Part shown: one piece after another, positions 41,792 to 51,273 of the stretch
Numbering within the stretch: position 1 is the stretch's first letter
Layout: the number at the start of each line of letters is the position of its first letter
NCBI RefSeq assembly: GCF_001592755.1
Contig: NZ_LUKF01000019.1
Location: forward strand, 1 to 64,000
Length of the DNA stretch: 64,000 nucleotides
Direction: 5' to 3'
Source of the DNA: Bdellovibrio bacteriovorus
GTDB lineage: Bacteria; Bdellovibrionota; Bdellovibrionia; Bdellovibrionales; Bdellovibrionaceae
Translations under genes and position numbers: made by a program
Notes under the pieces: model-generated
The model's database searches: none
The model's input: the letters and a program-made list of their open reading frames with translations, nothing else
Told to the model about the DNA's origin: nothing

Positions 41792-44254
41792 ATGACTAAT
41801 TGGAACCTTTTAGTTTTTGTCATCTTTGGCTTCATCACGGCTGGCTGTACCTTAGACGCCCAAATGCTTCGCTTGGCGTCCCAAACTTCGCCTTCGATGA
41901 CTCCACCAGTGATTTCTCCGACTATCCCTGCGACATCTTCATTTAATGTGCGAGCCAATTATCCCGAAAGCCGCGCGAACGCCCAACAACTTCTTTTTGC
42001 TAACGACGGGCAATTTGTTTTCACCAGCACTATCGACAACTCTTATGTACAAAAAATGACTACGCAAGGTGCCTCCGCTGCCCTTGCCTCCGGCGCCTCA
42101 CAGATCGAAACAAGTTTCTTTCGATCCGTCTCTTCAACTTTGAATTCTTCACGGAACCACATTCTTCAAGTGGGCTACTATTACGATTCCGCGACCAACT
42201 CGACATCCGTTGCCCTTCAAAAACTTGATAATCAAGGTGTCCGCATCGCAAATTTTAATAACGGAGAAATATTAAAGTTGGCGCTGACTCCGTCAAGTAT
42301 GACACCACGTTGGATTGGTGTTGATTCGTCAGAACGGATTTACATCGCTGGTGAAACGAACTCCAGTCCTAGGGATTTCTTGATAGCTCGATATCTGACT
42401 GACGGCACCGTAGACACCAGTTACGGATCAGGCGGACTGGTTCAAACAGATATAAGCTCTTCATCCGGTGACGACCTTCAAGACTGTACACTGCAAAGCG
42501 ATCAAAAATTAATCTGTGTCGGCGGCGCTAACTACAGTGGAAAGAACTATTATTCGATCGTGCGCTACAACGTAAATGGCACTTTGGATATTTCTTTTGC
42601 GGGAGATGGAATCTTAACGGATTTTTTTAATACAGCAAACTTTGACAGATTTTATGCCGTTACTCTCAAAGCGGACGATAGCAGAATTTATGGTTTGGGA
42701 CGTGGCACTTTCGGAAAATACGTTATTGCCTTTAACAGCGACGGCACCAAAGACAATTCTTTTGGTACCGCCGGAGCTTTAAACTTAGGCAACGATTTTG
42801 GCTATACAGATCACATTGCCCTCACGACTGACGAAAATCTTATTGTCGTCGGAAGCGACACTGATGCCGACTATATGTATTTACGCGTCGGCAAAATTCT
42901 TTCAAATGGAACATTTGATCCCGCATTTGGAACAGGCGGAATCGTGTTTCGCGACGATATGAAATTAGAAAATACGGCCATCACAAAAGTAGCTTCCGAC
43001 CTGTTTGTCGATGGGTCAAACAACATCTATCTTTACGGCAATAGCTTTAGCGCAGACACCTCCTCCAGCATGTTTATGTTAAAACTTTTGCCCAATGGAA
43101 GTCCGGATAATGCTTTTGCCTCTTCGGGTCTATTAAGACCGAGCGTCCTCATACCTTCCAATGAAGAGATCAAACAGTCCCTAAAAAAAGACGATGATCT
43201 CTACATCTTGGGAACTATGTTTCGGGGACGGGCGGCGTTTATATCAAAACAGCGTAACGGCGTTGTAGACACTGCTTTTGGCGTGCAAGGACACTTTAGT
43301 TACTATGGCGGAAGTTTCGAATTCATAGAGGAAGCAAAACTTATCGAAGCACCTGACGGCGGATACTACGTCAGCCTTCTCGTCGGCAACGAGTCGACAG
43401 TGACTTCTGAAAACCGTATTTTGAAAATCACAACGGCCGGAGTTCTAGACACTTCCTTTAACGGGACAGGAATAGCAAGTCTTCCCAACCCGACAGCCAG
43501 CAGCTTAGGAATCCCGGCCGTCGATTCTAGCGGAAACCTTTTCATTGTAAGCCAGCTTTGGGATGGTCCCGATGTTGATAAGTTAGTCATCACGAAATTT
43601 ACGAGCGCCGGAATTTTAGATAACACTTTTGGAACCGGCGGAGAACTTATTACGGCGATGGAGGTTTGGCCTCTTGCAGCCCGCTTCGTAAATGGTCGTC
43701 TGTTGGTTGCAGGAAATACCGGGAGCGATGCTTACGTTCTTCGCTTTCTAAGTGACGGCACTTTGGACACATCGTTCAACACATTAGGTTACACCACCTA
43801 TGCCATTGATTCCGAGAATCAGTATATGTCGATACACTTAGACTCGGCTCAAAATATTTCGCTTTTTTACGCCACCTATGACGGAGAGAAAAAGTTTATT
43901 CTTAAAATGGATAAAGACGGAGTGTTAGATACAAGTTGGGGGGTCGGTGGATCCTTGGAAATCGCCGTGCCTGATACATATTTACTTACTTCCATAATGA
44001 AAGACTCTGAAAACCGTTGGGTTTTAGTGGGCTCTGAAGACTACGTGAAAGGCGTTGTTATACGACTAACAACCGCAGGAAACTTGGACACCACTTTTGC
44101 GAATGCGGGTTATCTTGTAGATGATGCTTTTTTGGAATTCAAATCTGTTGATTCACTTGAAGACGGCGGAATTTTAATAGTTGGAAAAGCGCCCACTTCA
44201 AACGGTTCTTTAGATGCTGTGGTAGTTCGTTACGATGAAACCGGCTCTCACTAA
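41792..44254 (+). CDS. Delta-60 repeat lipoprotein (820 aa)
   Basis: Start at 41792 because CGGAGGG precedes it; the upstream ATG at 41756 has none. Lipobox ITAGC (Cys20). The body is built from many copies of a repeat of about 50-60 residues with the signature DGTxDxSFGxGGxV, for example DGTVDTSYGSGGLVQTD, NGTLDISFAGDGILTDF, NGTFDPAFGTGGIVF, AGILDNTFGTGGELIT: the delta-60 (TIGR02608) repeat of myxobacterial, Bdellovibrio and related proteins. It probably folds as a beta-propeller outside the cell. Function unknown. Together with the RCC1-like protein it gives a pair of very large surface repeat lipoproteins. Confidence 0.9.
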   Translation: MTNWNLLVFVIFGFITAGCTLDAQMLRLASQTSPSMTPPVISPTIPATSSFNVRANYPESRANAQQLLFANDGQFVFTSTIDNSYVQKMTTQGASAALASGASQIETSFFRSVSSTLNSSRNHILQVGYYYDSATNSTSVALQKLDNQGVRIANFNNGEILKLALTPSSMTPRWIGVDSSERIYIAGETNSSPRDFLIARYLTDGTVDTSYGSGGLVQTDISSSSGDDLQDCTLQSDQKLICVGGANYSGKNYYSIVRYNVNGTLDISFAGDGILTDFFNTANFDRFYAVTLKADDSRIYGLGRGTFGKYVIAFNSDGTKDNSFGTAGALNLGNDFGYTDHIALTTDENLIVVGSDTDADYMYLRVGKILSNGTFDPAFGTGGIVFRDDMKLENTAITKVASDLFVDGSNNIYLYGNSFSADTSSSMFMLKLLPNGSPDNAFASSGLLRPSVLIPSNEEIKQSLKKDDDLYILGTMFRGRAAFISKQRNGVVDTAFGVQGHFSYYGGSFEFIEEAKLIEAPDGGYYVSLLVGNESTVTSENRILKITTAGVLDTSFNGTGIASLPNPTASSLGIPAVDSSGNLFIVSQLWDGPDVDKLVITKFTSAGILDNTFGTGGELITAMEVWPLAARFVNGRLLVAGNTGSDAYVLRFLSDGTLDTSFNTLGYTTYAIDSENQYMSIHLDSAQNISLFYATYDGEKKFILKMDKDGVLDTSWGVGGSLEIAVPDTYLLTSIMKDSENRWVLVGSEDYVKGVVIRLTTAGNLDTTFANAGYLVDDAFLEFKSVDSLEDGGILIVGKAPTSNGSLDAVVVRYDETGSH

Positions 44255-44266
44255 CAGTTTAAACGC

Positions 44267-44575
44267 CTAAAGACCCTTTCCCTCAAACGGAATTCCGGGG
44301 GATGTCGCTTCTTCTTCAGGTCGATCCCATCCGACAGGTGTGGCCACTTGAGCGGCACACTGTCCCCGACCCAGTTGAATATAAGAAAGACCTTTCTTAC
44401 CACCGTGAGGTCGTTCGGTATTACACAAAGACACGTTCCCTCGAAGAACTGTCATTGATTCGCTGGGTGCTATGAACTGCGCAGAATCACGTTCGGGAGG
44501 AATCGCAGCAAAAACGGTGTCGACTACGGCCGTTAACACAAGTGCCGAAAGGATCAGCCCTAGTAGGAGCTTCAT
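44267..44575 (-). CDS. Small secreted hypothetical protein (102 aa)
   Basis: Signal peptide MKLLLGLILSALVLTAVVDTVFA with cleavage near residue 23. The mature 79 residues contain two Cys (CNTERPHGGKK and GQCAAQVATP) that may pair, and no recognisable domain. ACGGAGG precedes the ATG. It converges on the delta-60 lipoprotein gene with a 12-base gap. Confidence 0.7.
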   Translation of the reverse strand: MKLLLGLILSALVLTAVVDTVFAAIPPERDSAQFIAPSESMTVLRGNVSLCNTERPHGGKKGLSYIQLGRGQCAAQVATPVGWDRPEEEATSPGIPFEGKGL

Positions 44576-44706
44576 ATCTACCTCCGTCGTTATAAAATAT
44601 TATAAACGGATTTTTACCCAACATGATCAAACTGCTGTTTGACGCAGGACCTTGAGTTACAAATTGAACAACTGACACGTTCTCTTGGCCGCGATAGCCT
44701 ATTTAT

Positions 44707-45780
44707 ATGAACGGACGTATTCATATCTATCGCGTATTTGATATCGGAAAAGACGTGAACCTTGAAGGTGTGCAACGCCACTTCGAGATGTCTTCATCTG
44801 CCCAACGTTTCCGTTTGAACCGTTCATCCAAAGCGATGATTATCAATCAACCTCCCCTTTCACTGGTGATTGAAAATTCCAAATACAGTGCTTTAGGTCA
44901 TCCGCTAGATTTAGAAGTGACCGCGAAGATCTGGCACTTTGGTGCAGTCTCTATGACAATGTCCTTCGTTCTTCCAAAGGGATTAACTTGGGATCGCTTA
45001 ATTGCGTTAGGTAACTTTCTAGAAAATGACTCGAACCTTCACGATCTAGCGAAGAAACGTGTAGAGCAGATCGTTACCGGATTAGGTCGTCCGGTCTCCA
45101 CAGTGAACTGGGAAACTTACGAAGACTATGCGTGCTACTTCTTCCAAAGCCTCGAAGGTTGCGAAAAAAACGCAATGGAAGTCTTTAATCGTTACGATGT
45201 CTTTCGTTTGATTCTTTCTGAAAACAACGAAACTTTGTCGGAACAAATTAAAAAGACGATTTTAGACAGCACTTTTCAATACAGCCAAGATGATCTGGCC
45301 GTTATCGATTGGAATTCGGCTTTAATCATTGAGCCTTCGGGTTCAACGGACATTATCGACGTTATCGAATTCTCTCTTTGCCAGTTGCTGGAAATGCGCT
45401 ATTACGACGATCTTTTGGATGAAAGACTGACTTACTTGTATTCTTCTTTAGAGAAAAAACGTTTCAGCATTTTTCAGAATCACTATTCGCGTTTATCACG
45501 AGAAGCGGCTCAGATTTATCTCGACATCTCAGACACCGTTGAAAGCGTTGAGAATACTATGAAAGTGGTCGGGGATTTCTATTTGGCGAAAATCTTCCGA
45601 GCGGCCTCGCAAAGACTGCGCTTTAAGGACTGGAAGGACAGTGTCGACCAAAAGCTTTCAAACTTGGCGCAAGTGTCGCGACTTTTTGTTGGTGAAGCCA
45701 ACGAAAAACGGAACCAACTTTTAGAGATCATCATCATTGTGCTGATCGCGATTGAAGTGGTTCCGCTATTCTTTAAGTAA
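44707..45780 (+). CDS. RMD1/YagE (DUF155) family membrane protein
   Basis: 357 residues with one transmembrane segment at the C-terminus (LLEIIIIVLIAIEVVPLFF, about 337-355). The N-terminal region has hydrophobic strands; the conserved central and C-terminal DUF155 pattern is seen in FYLAKIFRAASQRLRF and SRLFVGEANEKRNQLLEI (about 290-340). Relatives include the mitochondrial RMND1, involved in membrane and translation-related functions; bacterial function is unknown. No ribosome site; a weak TAGCCT -10 ends six bases before the ATG, which again suggests a leaderless mRNA. Confidence 0.8.
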   Translation: MNGRIHIYRVFDIGKDVNLEGVQRHFEMSSSAQRFRLNRSSKAMIINQPPLSLVIENSKYSALGHPLDLEVTAKIWHFGAVSMTMSFVLPKGLTWDRLIALGNFLENDSNLHDLAKKRVEQIVTGLGRPVSTVNWETYEDYACYFFQSLEGCEKNAMEVFNRYDVFRLILSENNETLSEQIKKTILDSTFQYSQDDLAVIDWNSALIIEPSGSTDIIDVIEFSLCQLLEMRYYDDLLDERLTYLYSSLEKKRFSIFQNHYSRLSREAAQIYLDISDTVESVENTMKVVGDFYLAKIFRAASQRLRFKDWKDSVDQKLSNLAQVSRLFVGEANEKRNQLLEIIIIVLIAIEVVPLFFK

Positions 45781-46479
45781 CTAAACTTTTTGTAGGCGCA
45801 CGAAGTTGATTTTAATGCCTTCGCGCAGGAAGATTTTTTCGAAAGCTGTTTCGAAGTTCTGATCTTTCATTTCGGAATTGTGCAAATCCTGAGTTTCAAA
45901 AATAATCTTATAAGAAGACTGACGGATTTCATCCATCGCCCACAAGAAATAGACTAAAGAGTCCGTTTTGAAGTTGATGAAGGAACCCGGCTTCTGCAAG
46001 CGGTGCAAAATATCCAAGTTCTGCTTACAAACAAAACGATTCTTAGGTTTCTTCGGTGAAGTCCAAGGATCTGGGAAGTGGATGTAAACGTTGTCGATCT
46101 CACCTTCAGTGAAAAGCTCTTCGATGTTGAAAGCGTGATAGCGAGCAATCGCCGCGTTTTTACAGCCATCAGTCACCGCACGACGGATGGTTTGAATCAA
46201 AGGTTTATACTTAAGCTCTAGTCCTACAAGCAAACGCTGTGAATGGGTTTTTGCATGATGAGCAAAGTAAGTTCCATTCCCCGTACCGACTTCAACATCC
46301 ATAGGCAAGGCCGCATCGGCTTTGAAAACATCCGAACGCCATTTGCCTTTATTGAGTGGAGCGCGAAGCTCGTCAAACGCTACGTGAGCATACTCACCAT
46401 TTAACGCCAAGGTATACGCGTTTTGGTTTGGTAAATCTTTAGTGATATTGATTCGTCTACGTGGAACCGGGATTGTCAT
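45781..46479 (-). CDS. trmB: tRNA (guanine-N7-)-methyltransferase
   Basis: 232 residues. Class I methyltransferase that makes m7G46 in tRNA. SAM-binding motif MDVEVGTGNGTYFAHHA (about 60-76), LLVGLELKYKPL, and the family signature NVYIHFPDPWTSPKKPKNRFV (about 129-149, DPW plus Lys/Arg). An AGAGGG ribosome site sits three bases before the ATG. Its first 23 bases overlap the end of the CDF gene upstream, so translation is likely coupled. Confidence 0.95.
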   Translation of the reverse strand: MTIPVPRRRINITKDLPNQNAYTLALNGEYAHVAFDELRAPLNKGKWRSDVFKADAALPMDVEVGTGNGTYFAHHAKTHSQRLLVGLELKYKPLIQTIRRAVTDGCKNAAIARYHAFNIEELFTEGEIDNVYIHFPDPWTSPKKPKNRFVCKQNLDILHRLQKPGSFINFKTDSLVYFLWAMDEIRQSSYKIIFETQDLHNSEMKDQNFETAFEKIFLREGIKINFVRLQKV

Positions 46480-47491
46480 AGGCCCTCTGATTAGTCGGAC
46501 GAGGGCCGTCGGTCAAGCTTTTCACTGTGAAGGGACGCAAACTCTCATAGGGTTGCTGTCGAATAGGGCACGTCAATACATCGCACGCTTTGCAGTAGGA
46601 TTTTTTACACGGGTCCAAGTGAAAAGCGAGCTCTCCATCAAACTTATAAGCCGCCACCACACAAGATTCATAGCGGTGAATCAGGTCGTGTGCCTTCACG
46701 ATATCCCAATATTCCGGGATGACCATGTGGGCATCAACGTGATGAAAGCGTCCCGAGCGAATGATGCGTAAGTGATGAATATCAATCACTCCGGGCTCGC
46801 GACATTTCGCAAGAACCCCCGTGAGATCTTCCAGGATTTCTTCATCTTGCTCATCCATCAAAACACCGAGGGACTCACGCACAATTTTGTAACCGGAATA
46901 AGCCAGTTGCAGTCCGACTAAGATGGCAACGACAGGATCGATCCACTGAATATCCGTCAGCAAAACCAATCCCAATCCGACCATCACACCAGCCGTCGTC
47001 AAGACGTCAGAAATGACATGCGCGCCACTTGCCTTCAGTGCATCGGAATGATGGGTTTTTCCGATGTGTTTTAAATACAACCCCAAACCTAAATTAAGAA
47101 GAGCCGCAACAGCCACTACCAACAATCCAATTTCTAATTGTTGAGTGGGCTCGCGATAGATCAGTGCCTTGATACTTTCGAAAATAATCATCAAGGCCGC
47201 GAAAAAGATCAAACCACCTTCAAAGGCCGAACTAAAAGACTCTGCTTTCCCGTGTCCATAAGGATGTTCATGATCGGCAGGTTGCGCAGCAAAACGAACG
47301 ACGTACAAGGCCACGAGCGAGGCCACGACATTTACAATGCTTTCAAGAGCATCAGACAAAACCGCCGTGGAGCCCGTGATACGATAGGCGCCCATCTTCA
47401 AAGCAAAAATCAAAAAACTCGCAATGGCAGAAATCCATGCGGCCCGGTTTCTAATTTTATTTGCTGAGTCTGAAAGAATATCTGACGCCAT
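46457..47491 (-). CDS. Cation diffusion facilitator family transporter
   Basis: 344-residue inner-membrane efflux protein for divalent metals such as Zn or Mn. Six transmembrane segments are evident. Metal-site residues appear in LSDALESIVNVV (TM2) and SDALKASGAHVISDVLTTAG (TM5), together with the His-rich loop HEHPYGHGKAE after TM2. The C-terminal cytoplasmic domain (about 205-300) contains HHLRIIRSGRFHHVDAHMVIP and a Cys-rich tail CKKSYCKACDVLTCP that could bind metal, unusual for the family. The mRNA shows no ribosome site near the start. Followed by trmB. Confidence 0.92.
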   Translation of the reverse strand: MASDILSDSANKIRNRAAWISAIASFLIFALKMGAYRITGSTAVLSDALESIVNVVASLVALYVVRFAAQPADHEHPYGHGKAESFSSAFEGGLIFFAALMIIFESIKALIYREPTQQLEIGLLVVAVAALLNLGLGLYLKHIGKTHHSDALKASGAHVISDVLTTAGVMVGLGLVLLTDIQWIDPVVAILVGLQLAYSGYKIVRESLGVLMDEQDEEILEDLTGVLAKCREPGVIDIHHLRIIRSGRFHHVDAHMVIPEYWDIVKAHDLIHRYESCVVAAYKFDGELAFHLDPCKKSYCKACDVLTCPIRQQPYESLRPFTVKSLTDGPRPTNQRAYDNPGST

Positions 47492-47530
47492 ATAGAGGGT
47501 TTTCGTTGATCCCTCTTAGTTCGTCAATGA

Positions 47531-48529
47531 CTAACCTGCTGCTTTTCGGCGTTTTTGCGCGGCAGACTTGAGTTCCACCACGGGAGCCTGTTCTGGCTTG
47601 TAATAACAAACCATATTCCGACCGCCACGTTTCGCATCATAAAGCGCATGGTCGGCACGGCGAACCAGTTCGCGGGCACTGATATTTTCACCCGGGATGG
47701 TGATGGCAAAGCCCACAGAAGCCGTTAACTTGATTGAGTCCTCTCCGTTACGGAAAGTCGTCTTCTGAATGTTCTCACGCAAACGTTCACAGAAGTACAT
47801 AGCGCCTTCGTGATTGGTTTCCGTCAAAACAACCAAGAATTCATCTCCACCGTAGCGAGCTGGAATATCAATATTGCGAGTGTTAGCGCGAATGATTTTA
47901 CCCACTTCCGAAAGAACATAACTTCCGAACAAGTGATCATGTCCGTCATTCACAGTTTTGAAATAATCCATATCCATCATGACAACACAGACGTCACGGT
48001 GGAAACGACGGCCACGCTCCATCTCGAAATCCAAACGCTGATAAAGCGAACGCATATTATACAGACCTGTTAAGTCGTCAGTATCAACAAGCTCTTTCAG
48101 CTTTTCGTTGGCGTAAAGAAGTTGTTCGTGCAAATCGCGAATACGCAATTGCGTACGGATGCGAGCCAATAATTCAAGAGGAACAAAAGGTTTTACAATG
48201 TAATCGTCCGCACCTGAATCTAGAGCTTCGATGATAGCCTCGGTGCTGGAATTTTCAGAAACGAACACACAAGAAACGTGGTTCAGTCTTTCACGGATGG
48301 TTTTTAGAACTCGCAAGCCCGCCATGGACGGAGCCATCCAGTCCAGGATGACAACCTGAGGAATCCAAGACTCGATAAGGTTGTGCGCCTCTTTTTCGGT
48401 GGTGACACCGCGAGCGTCATAGCCTTCCCATCTCAGAGGCTCTAAAAGAATCTCTAAGCTGTCTTTATCGTCGTCGATTACTAGAATGCGGCGACTTTTA
48501 GGTTGTTTGGAGCTGTTTTCAAAACTCAT
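47531..48529 (-). CDS. Response regulator with GGDEF diguanylate cyclase domain
   Basis: 332 residues, PleD/WspR-like. Receiver: acidic DDD (19-21), phosphoacceptor Asp63 (VVILDWMAPSM), Lys in YIVKPF. Cyclase: GGDEF intact at 227-231 (ARYGGDEFLVV), DMDYFKTVNDGHDH with the metal ligand, and the product-inhibition I-site RxxD at 218-221, five residues before GGDEF. It should make cyclic-di-GMP from two GTP when phosphorylated, with feedback inhibition. No cognate kinase is adjacent. The GYF-PilZ protein at 35 kb is a plausible downstream receptor. Confidence 0.95.
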   Translation of the reverse strand: MSFENSSKQPKSRRILVIDDDKDSLEILLEPLRWEGYDARGVTTEKEAHNLIESWIPQVVILDWMAPSMAGLRVLKTIRERLNHVSCVFVSENSSTEAIIEALDSGADDYIVKPFVPLELLARIRTQLRIRDLHEQLLYANEKLKELVDTDDLTGLYNMRSLYQRLDFEMERGRRFHRDVCVVMMDMDYFKTVNDGHDHLFGSYVLSEVGKIIRANTRNIDIPARYGGDEFLVVLTETNHEGAMYFCERLRENIQKTTFRNGEDSIKLTASVGFAITIPGENISARELVRRADHALYDAKRGGRNMVCYYKPEQAPVVELKSAAQKRRKAAG

Positions 48530-48754
48530 CTACATACCAGTGTAACGTCTGCCTCACTCATCGGTTAATTTCGAGATTTGATTAAGGAAAATTCTGATCC
48601 ATCGACGAGGTCTGGGCTGGACCTAAATCTTGGGCCAGACTGTGGAACGGCGTTTTGCAAAACAGACTCGTTTGCGACTGCATATACGTTGAATTTGAGG
48701 GTGTTTTTGGATAGGACTAAACGAAGTACTTAAACGTTTGTAAGGATGTCCGTT

Positions 48755-51148
48755 ATGAGTTTGAACTTCTCCGAAATTGAATCGAAATGGCAAAAAAAAT
48801 GGGCCGAGCAAAAAGCGTTTCAAGCTGAGTCAAATAGCAAGAAACCAAAATACTATGCTCTGGATATGTTCCCCTACCCATCAGGCTCGGGATTGCACAT
48901 CGGTCATATGGCTTCCTACACCCCCGGCGATATCGTTTCACGCTACAAACGTGTGAACGGCTTTAACGTTCTTCACCCTATGGGCTACGACGCTTTCGGA
49001 TTACCGGCAGAGCAATATGCCATCCAGACTGGAATCCATCCGGCCATCACAACTCAAAAAGCCATCGAAAGCTTCCGCAACACGCTTCAGTCTTACGGGT
49101 TTAGCTTTGATTGGAGCCGCGAGATTTCCACATGCGAACCAAGCTACTACAAGTGGACCCAATTTATTTTCTTAAAACTTTACGAACGCGGCCTGGCTTA
49201 CCAAAAAGAAGTTCCTGTGAATTGGTGCCCGGCTTTGAAAACAGTTTTGGCGAACGACGAAGTTATCGATGGCAAGTCCGAGCGTGGTGGACATCCTGTC
49301 ATTCGCGTTCCGATGAAACAGTGGATGCTTAAAATCACAGACTATGCTGAACGTCTTTTGAACGATTTAGACAAAGTAGACTGGCCCGAAAGAACCAAAG
49401 AAGCGCAACGCAACTGGATCGGCAAAAGCGAAGGCGCACGTATCACTTTCAAAGTGGACGGTACTTCGGAATCTTTTGAAGTCTTCACAACTCGCCCAGA
49501 TACATTGTTCGGCGTTAGCTTCATGGTCATGGCTCCAGAACATGAGCTAGTGAAAAAAATCACGACGGCTGCGGAAAAATCTTCGGTAGAAGCTTATGTT
49601 GAAGCGACTTCTCGCAAGTCTGAAGTAGAACGCAAAGCTACAACAGATAAGACGGGAGTTTTCACCGGCGCTTACGCTCTTCATCCAATTACAGGTGAAA
49701 AAATTCCGGTGTGGATCGCGGACTATGTACTTTTGGACTACGGCACGGGCGCTATCATGGCGGTTCCGGGTCATGATGCTCGCGATTTTGAATTCGCGAC
49801 AAAATTTAATTTGCCAGTGAAGCGCGTTCTGGAAGGTGGCGACACCTTGCCATTTGAAGGCGATGGCACTTTGGTGAATTCAGATTTCCTTAACGGCCTG
49901 ACTAAAGCTGAAGCGATTAAAAAAATGCTTTCTCACCTTGAAAGCAAAAAATTAGGCGTGCGCGAAGTTCAATACAAATTACGTGACTGGCTCTTCAGTC
50001 GCCAACGCTACTGGGGTGAGCCGTTCCCGATTGTTCACTTCGCGGATGGCTCTCGCGGAGTTCCTGTAAACGAACTTCCAGTGATTCTTCCAGAGGTGGC
50101 CGATTATGAACCTGCTGACACGGGTGAGGCTCCACTAGCTCGCAATGCTGAATGGGTTCGTTATTCTCGCGATGGCAAAGAAGGAAAACGCGAAACCGAC
50201 ACTATGCCAGGTGCCGCAGGTTCTTCTTGGTATTTCTTGCGTTATATCGACCCTAAAAATGATCAAGCGCCATTCAGCGCGGAGGCAGAGAAATACTGGA
50301 TGCCAGTAGATCTTTACGTCGGCGGACCTGAGCACACAGTCGGTCATCTTCTTTACTCCCGTTTCTGGATGAAGGTTCTTTTTGACTGCGGTCTTGTCAC
50401 TCATGATGAGCCTTTCCAAAAGCTTCTTCACCAAGGAATGATCTTGGGACCTGATGGCGAAAAAATGTCGAAATCTCGTGGAAACGTGATTTCTCCTGAC
50501 ACGATTGCAAAAAGCCATGGCGCCGACGCAATGAGAACATTTATCAGCTTCATGGGCCCGGTCGACAAAGATAAACCTTGGGCGCCAACGGGTATTGACG
50601 GTGTGAAGCGTTTCTTGGATCGCATCAGCCGCTTGGTGGTCAGTGATGAAGGCCAATATGTGGCTACAAAAGATGCCGCTCCTGACGACATTAAGAAATT
50701 AGTTCATAAAACGATCAAGAAAGTCACAGAAGACATCGAAAGCATGAGCTTTAACACAGCGATCAGCGCCATGATGATCTTGGTGAACGAGCTTTATAAG
50801 GCCGAGTGCCGCTCGGAAGAGGCTCTAAAACCGCTGGTGCAAATCTTGGCTCCTTTCGCTCCCCATTTGGCGGAAGAATTGTGGGAAAAAATGGGCGGAG
50901 AAGGACTTTGCTCTTTGGCTCCATGGCCAAAATATGATAGTACCCTCGTCGCTGACGACACTGTGACTATCGGCGTGCAAGTGAATGGAAAAATGCGCGG
51001 CACGATCGAAGTAAGCCCGACGGCTTCAGAAGACGAAGCTTTAGCGGCGGCGAAAGCCGTGGCCGGAGTGTCTGCAGTTTTAGCTGGAAAAAATCCTGAC
51101 AAAGTGATTTATAAAGCCGGCAGAATTTTAAATTTGATCGTGAAATAA
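48755..51148 (+). CDS. leuS: Leucyl-tRNA synthetase
   Basis: 797 residues from the ATG at 48755, chosen because AAGG is nine bases upstream; an ATG at 48746 lies directly against that site. Charges tRNA-Leu and edits mischarged products. Class I motifs HIGH (PYPSGSGLHIGHMASY) and KMSKS (GPDGEKMSKSRGNV) present, with the CP1 editing domain between them. The length fits the shorter B. subtilis-type enzymes rather than the 860-residue E. coli form. Stands alone. Confidence 0.97.
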   Translation: MSLNFSEIESKWQKKWAEQKAFQAESNSKKPKYYALDMFPYPSGSGLHIGHMASYTPGDIVSRYKRVNGFNVLHPMGYDAFGLPAEQYAIQTGIHPAITTQKAIESFRNTLQSYGFSFDWSREISTCEPSYYKWTQFIFLKLYERGLAYQKEVPVNWCPALKTVLANDEVIDGKSERGGHPVIRVPMKQWMLKITDYAERLLNDLDKVDWPERTKEAQRNWIGKSEGARITFKVDGTSESFEVFTTRPDTLFGVSFMVMAPEHELVKKITTAAEKSSVEAYVEATSRKSEVERKATTDKTGVFTGAYALHPITGEKIPVWIADYVLLDYGTGAIMAVPGHDARDFEFATKFNLPVKRVLEGGDTLPFEGDGTLVNSDFLNGLTKAEAIKKMLSHLESKKLGVREVQYKLRDWLFSRQRYWGEPFPIVHFADGSRGVPVNELPVILPEVADYEPADTGEAPLARNAEWVRYSRDGKEGKRETDTMPGAAGSSWYFLRYIDPKNDQAPFSAEAEKYWMPVDLYVGGPEHTVGHLLYSRFWMKVLFDCGLVTHDEPFQKLLHQGMILGPDGEKMSKSRGNVISPDTIAKSHGADAMRTFISFMGPVDKDKPWAPTGIDGVKRFLDRISRLVVSDEGQYVATKDAAPDDIKKLVHKTIKKVTEDIESMSFNTAISAMMILVNELYKAECRSEEALKPLVQILAPFAPHLAEELWEKMGGEGLCSLAPWPKYDSTLVADDTVTIGVQVNGKMRGTIEVSPTASEDEALAAAKAVAGVSAVLAGKNPDKVIYKAGRILNLIVK

Positions 51149-51273
51149 ACTGGCACCTTTGCGGGTGCCTCGCGGGCGCCCGAAAAGGACCAGATTTTCA
51201 AAAAAAATCTTTACGGCCCCGCTAGAAAATATAACCTCTTTCGTAAAAGAAAGAAGAGTGAGGGCCAAAAGAG

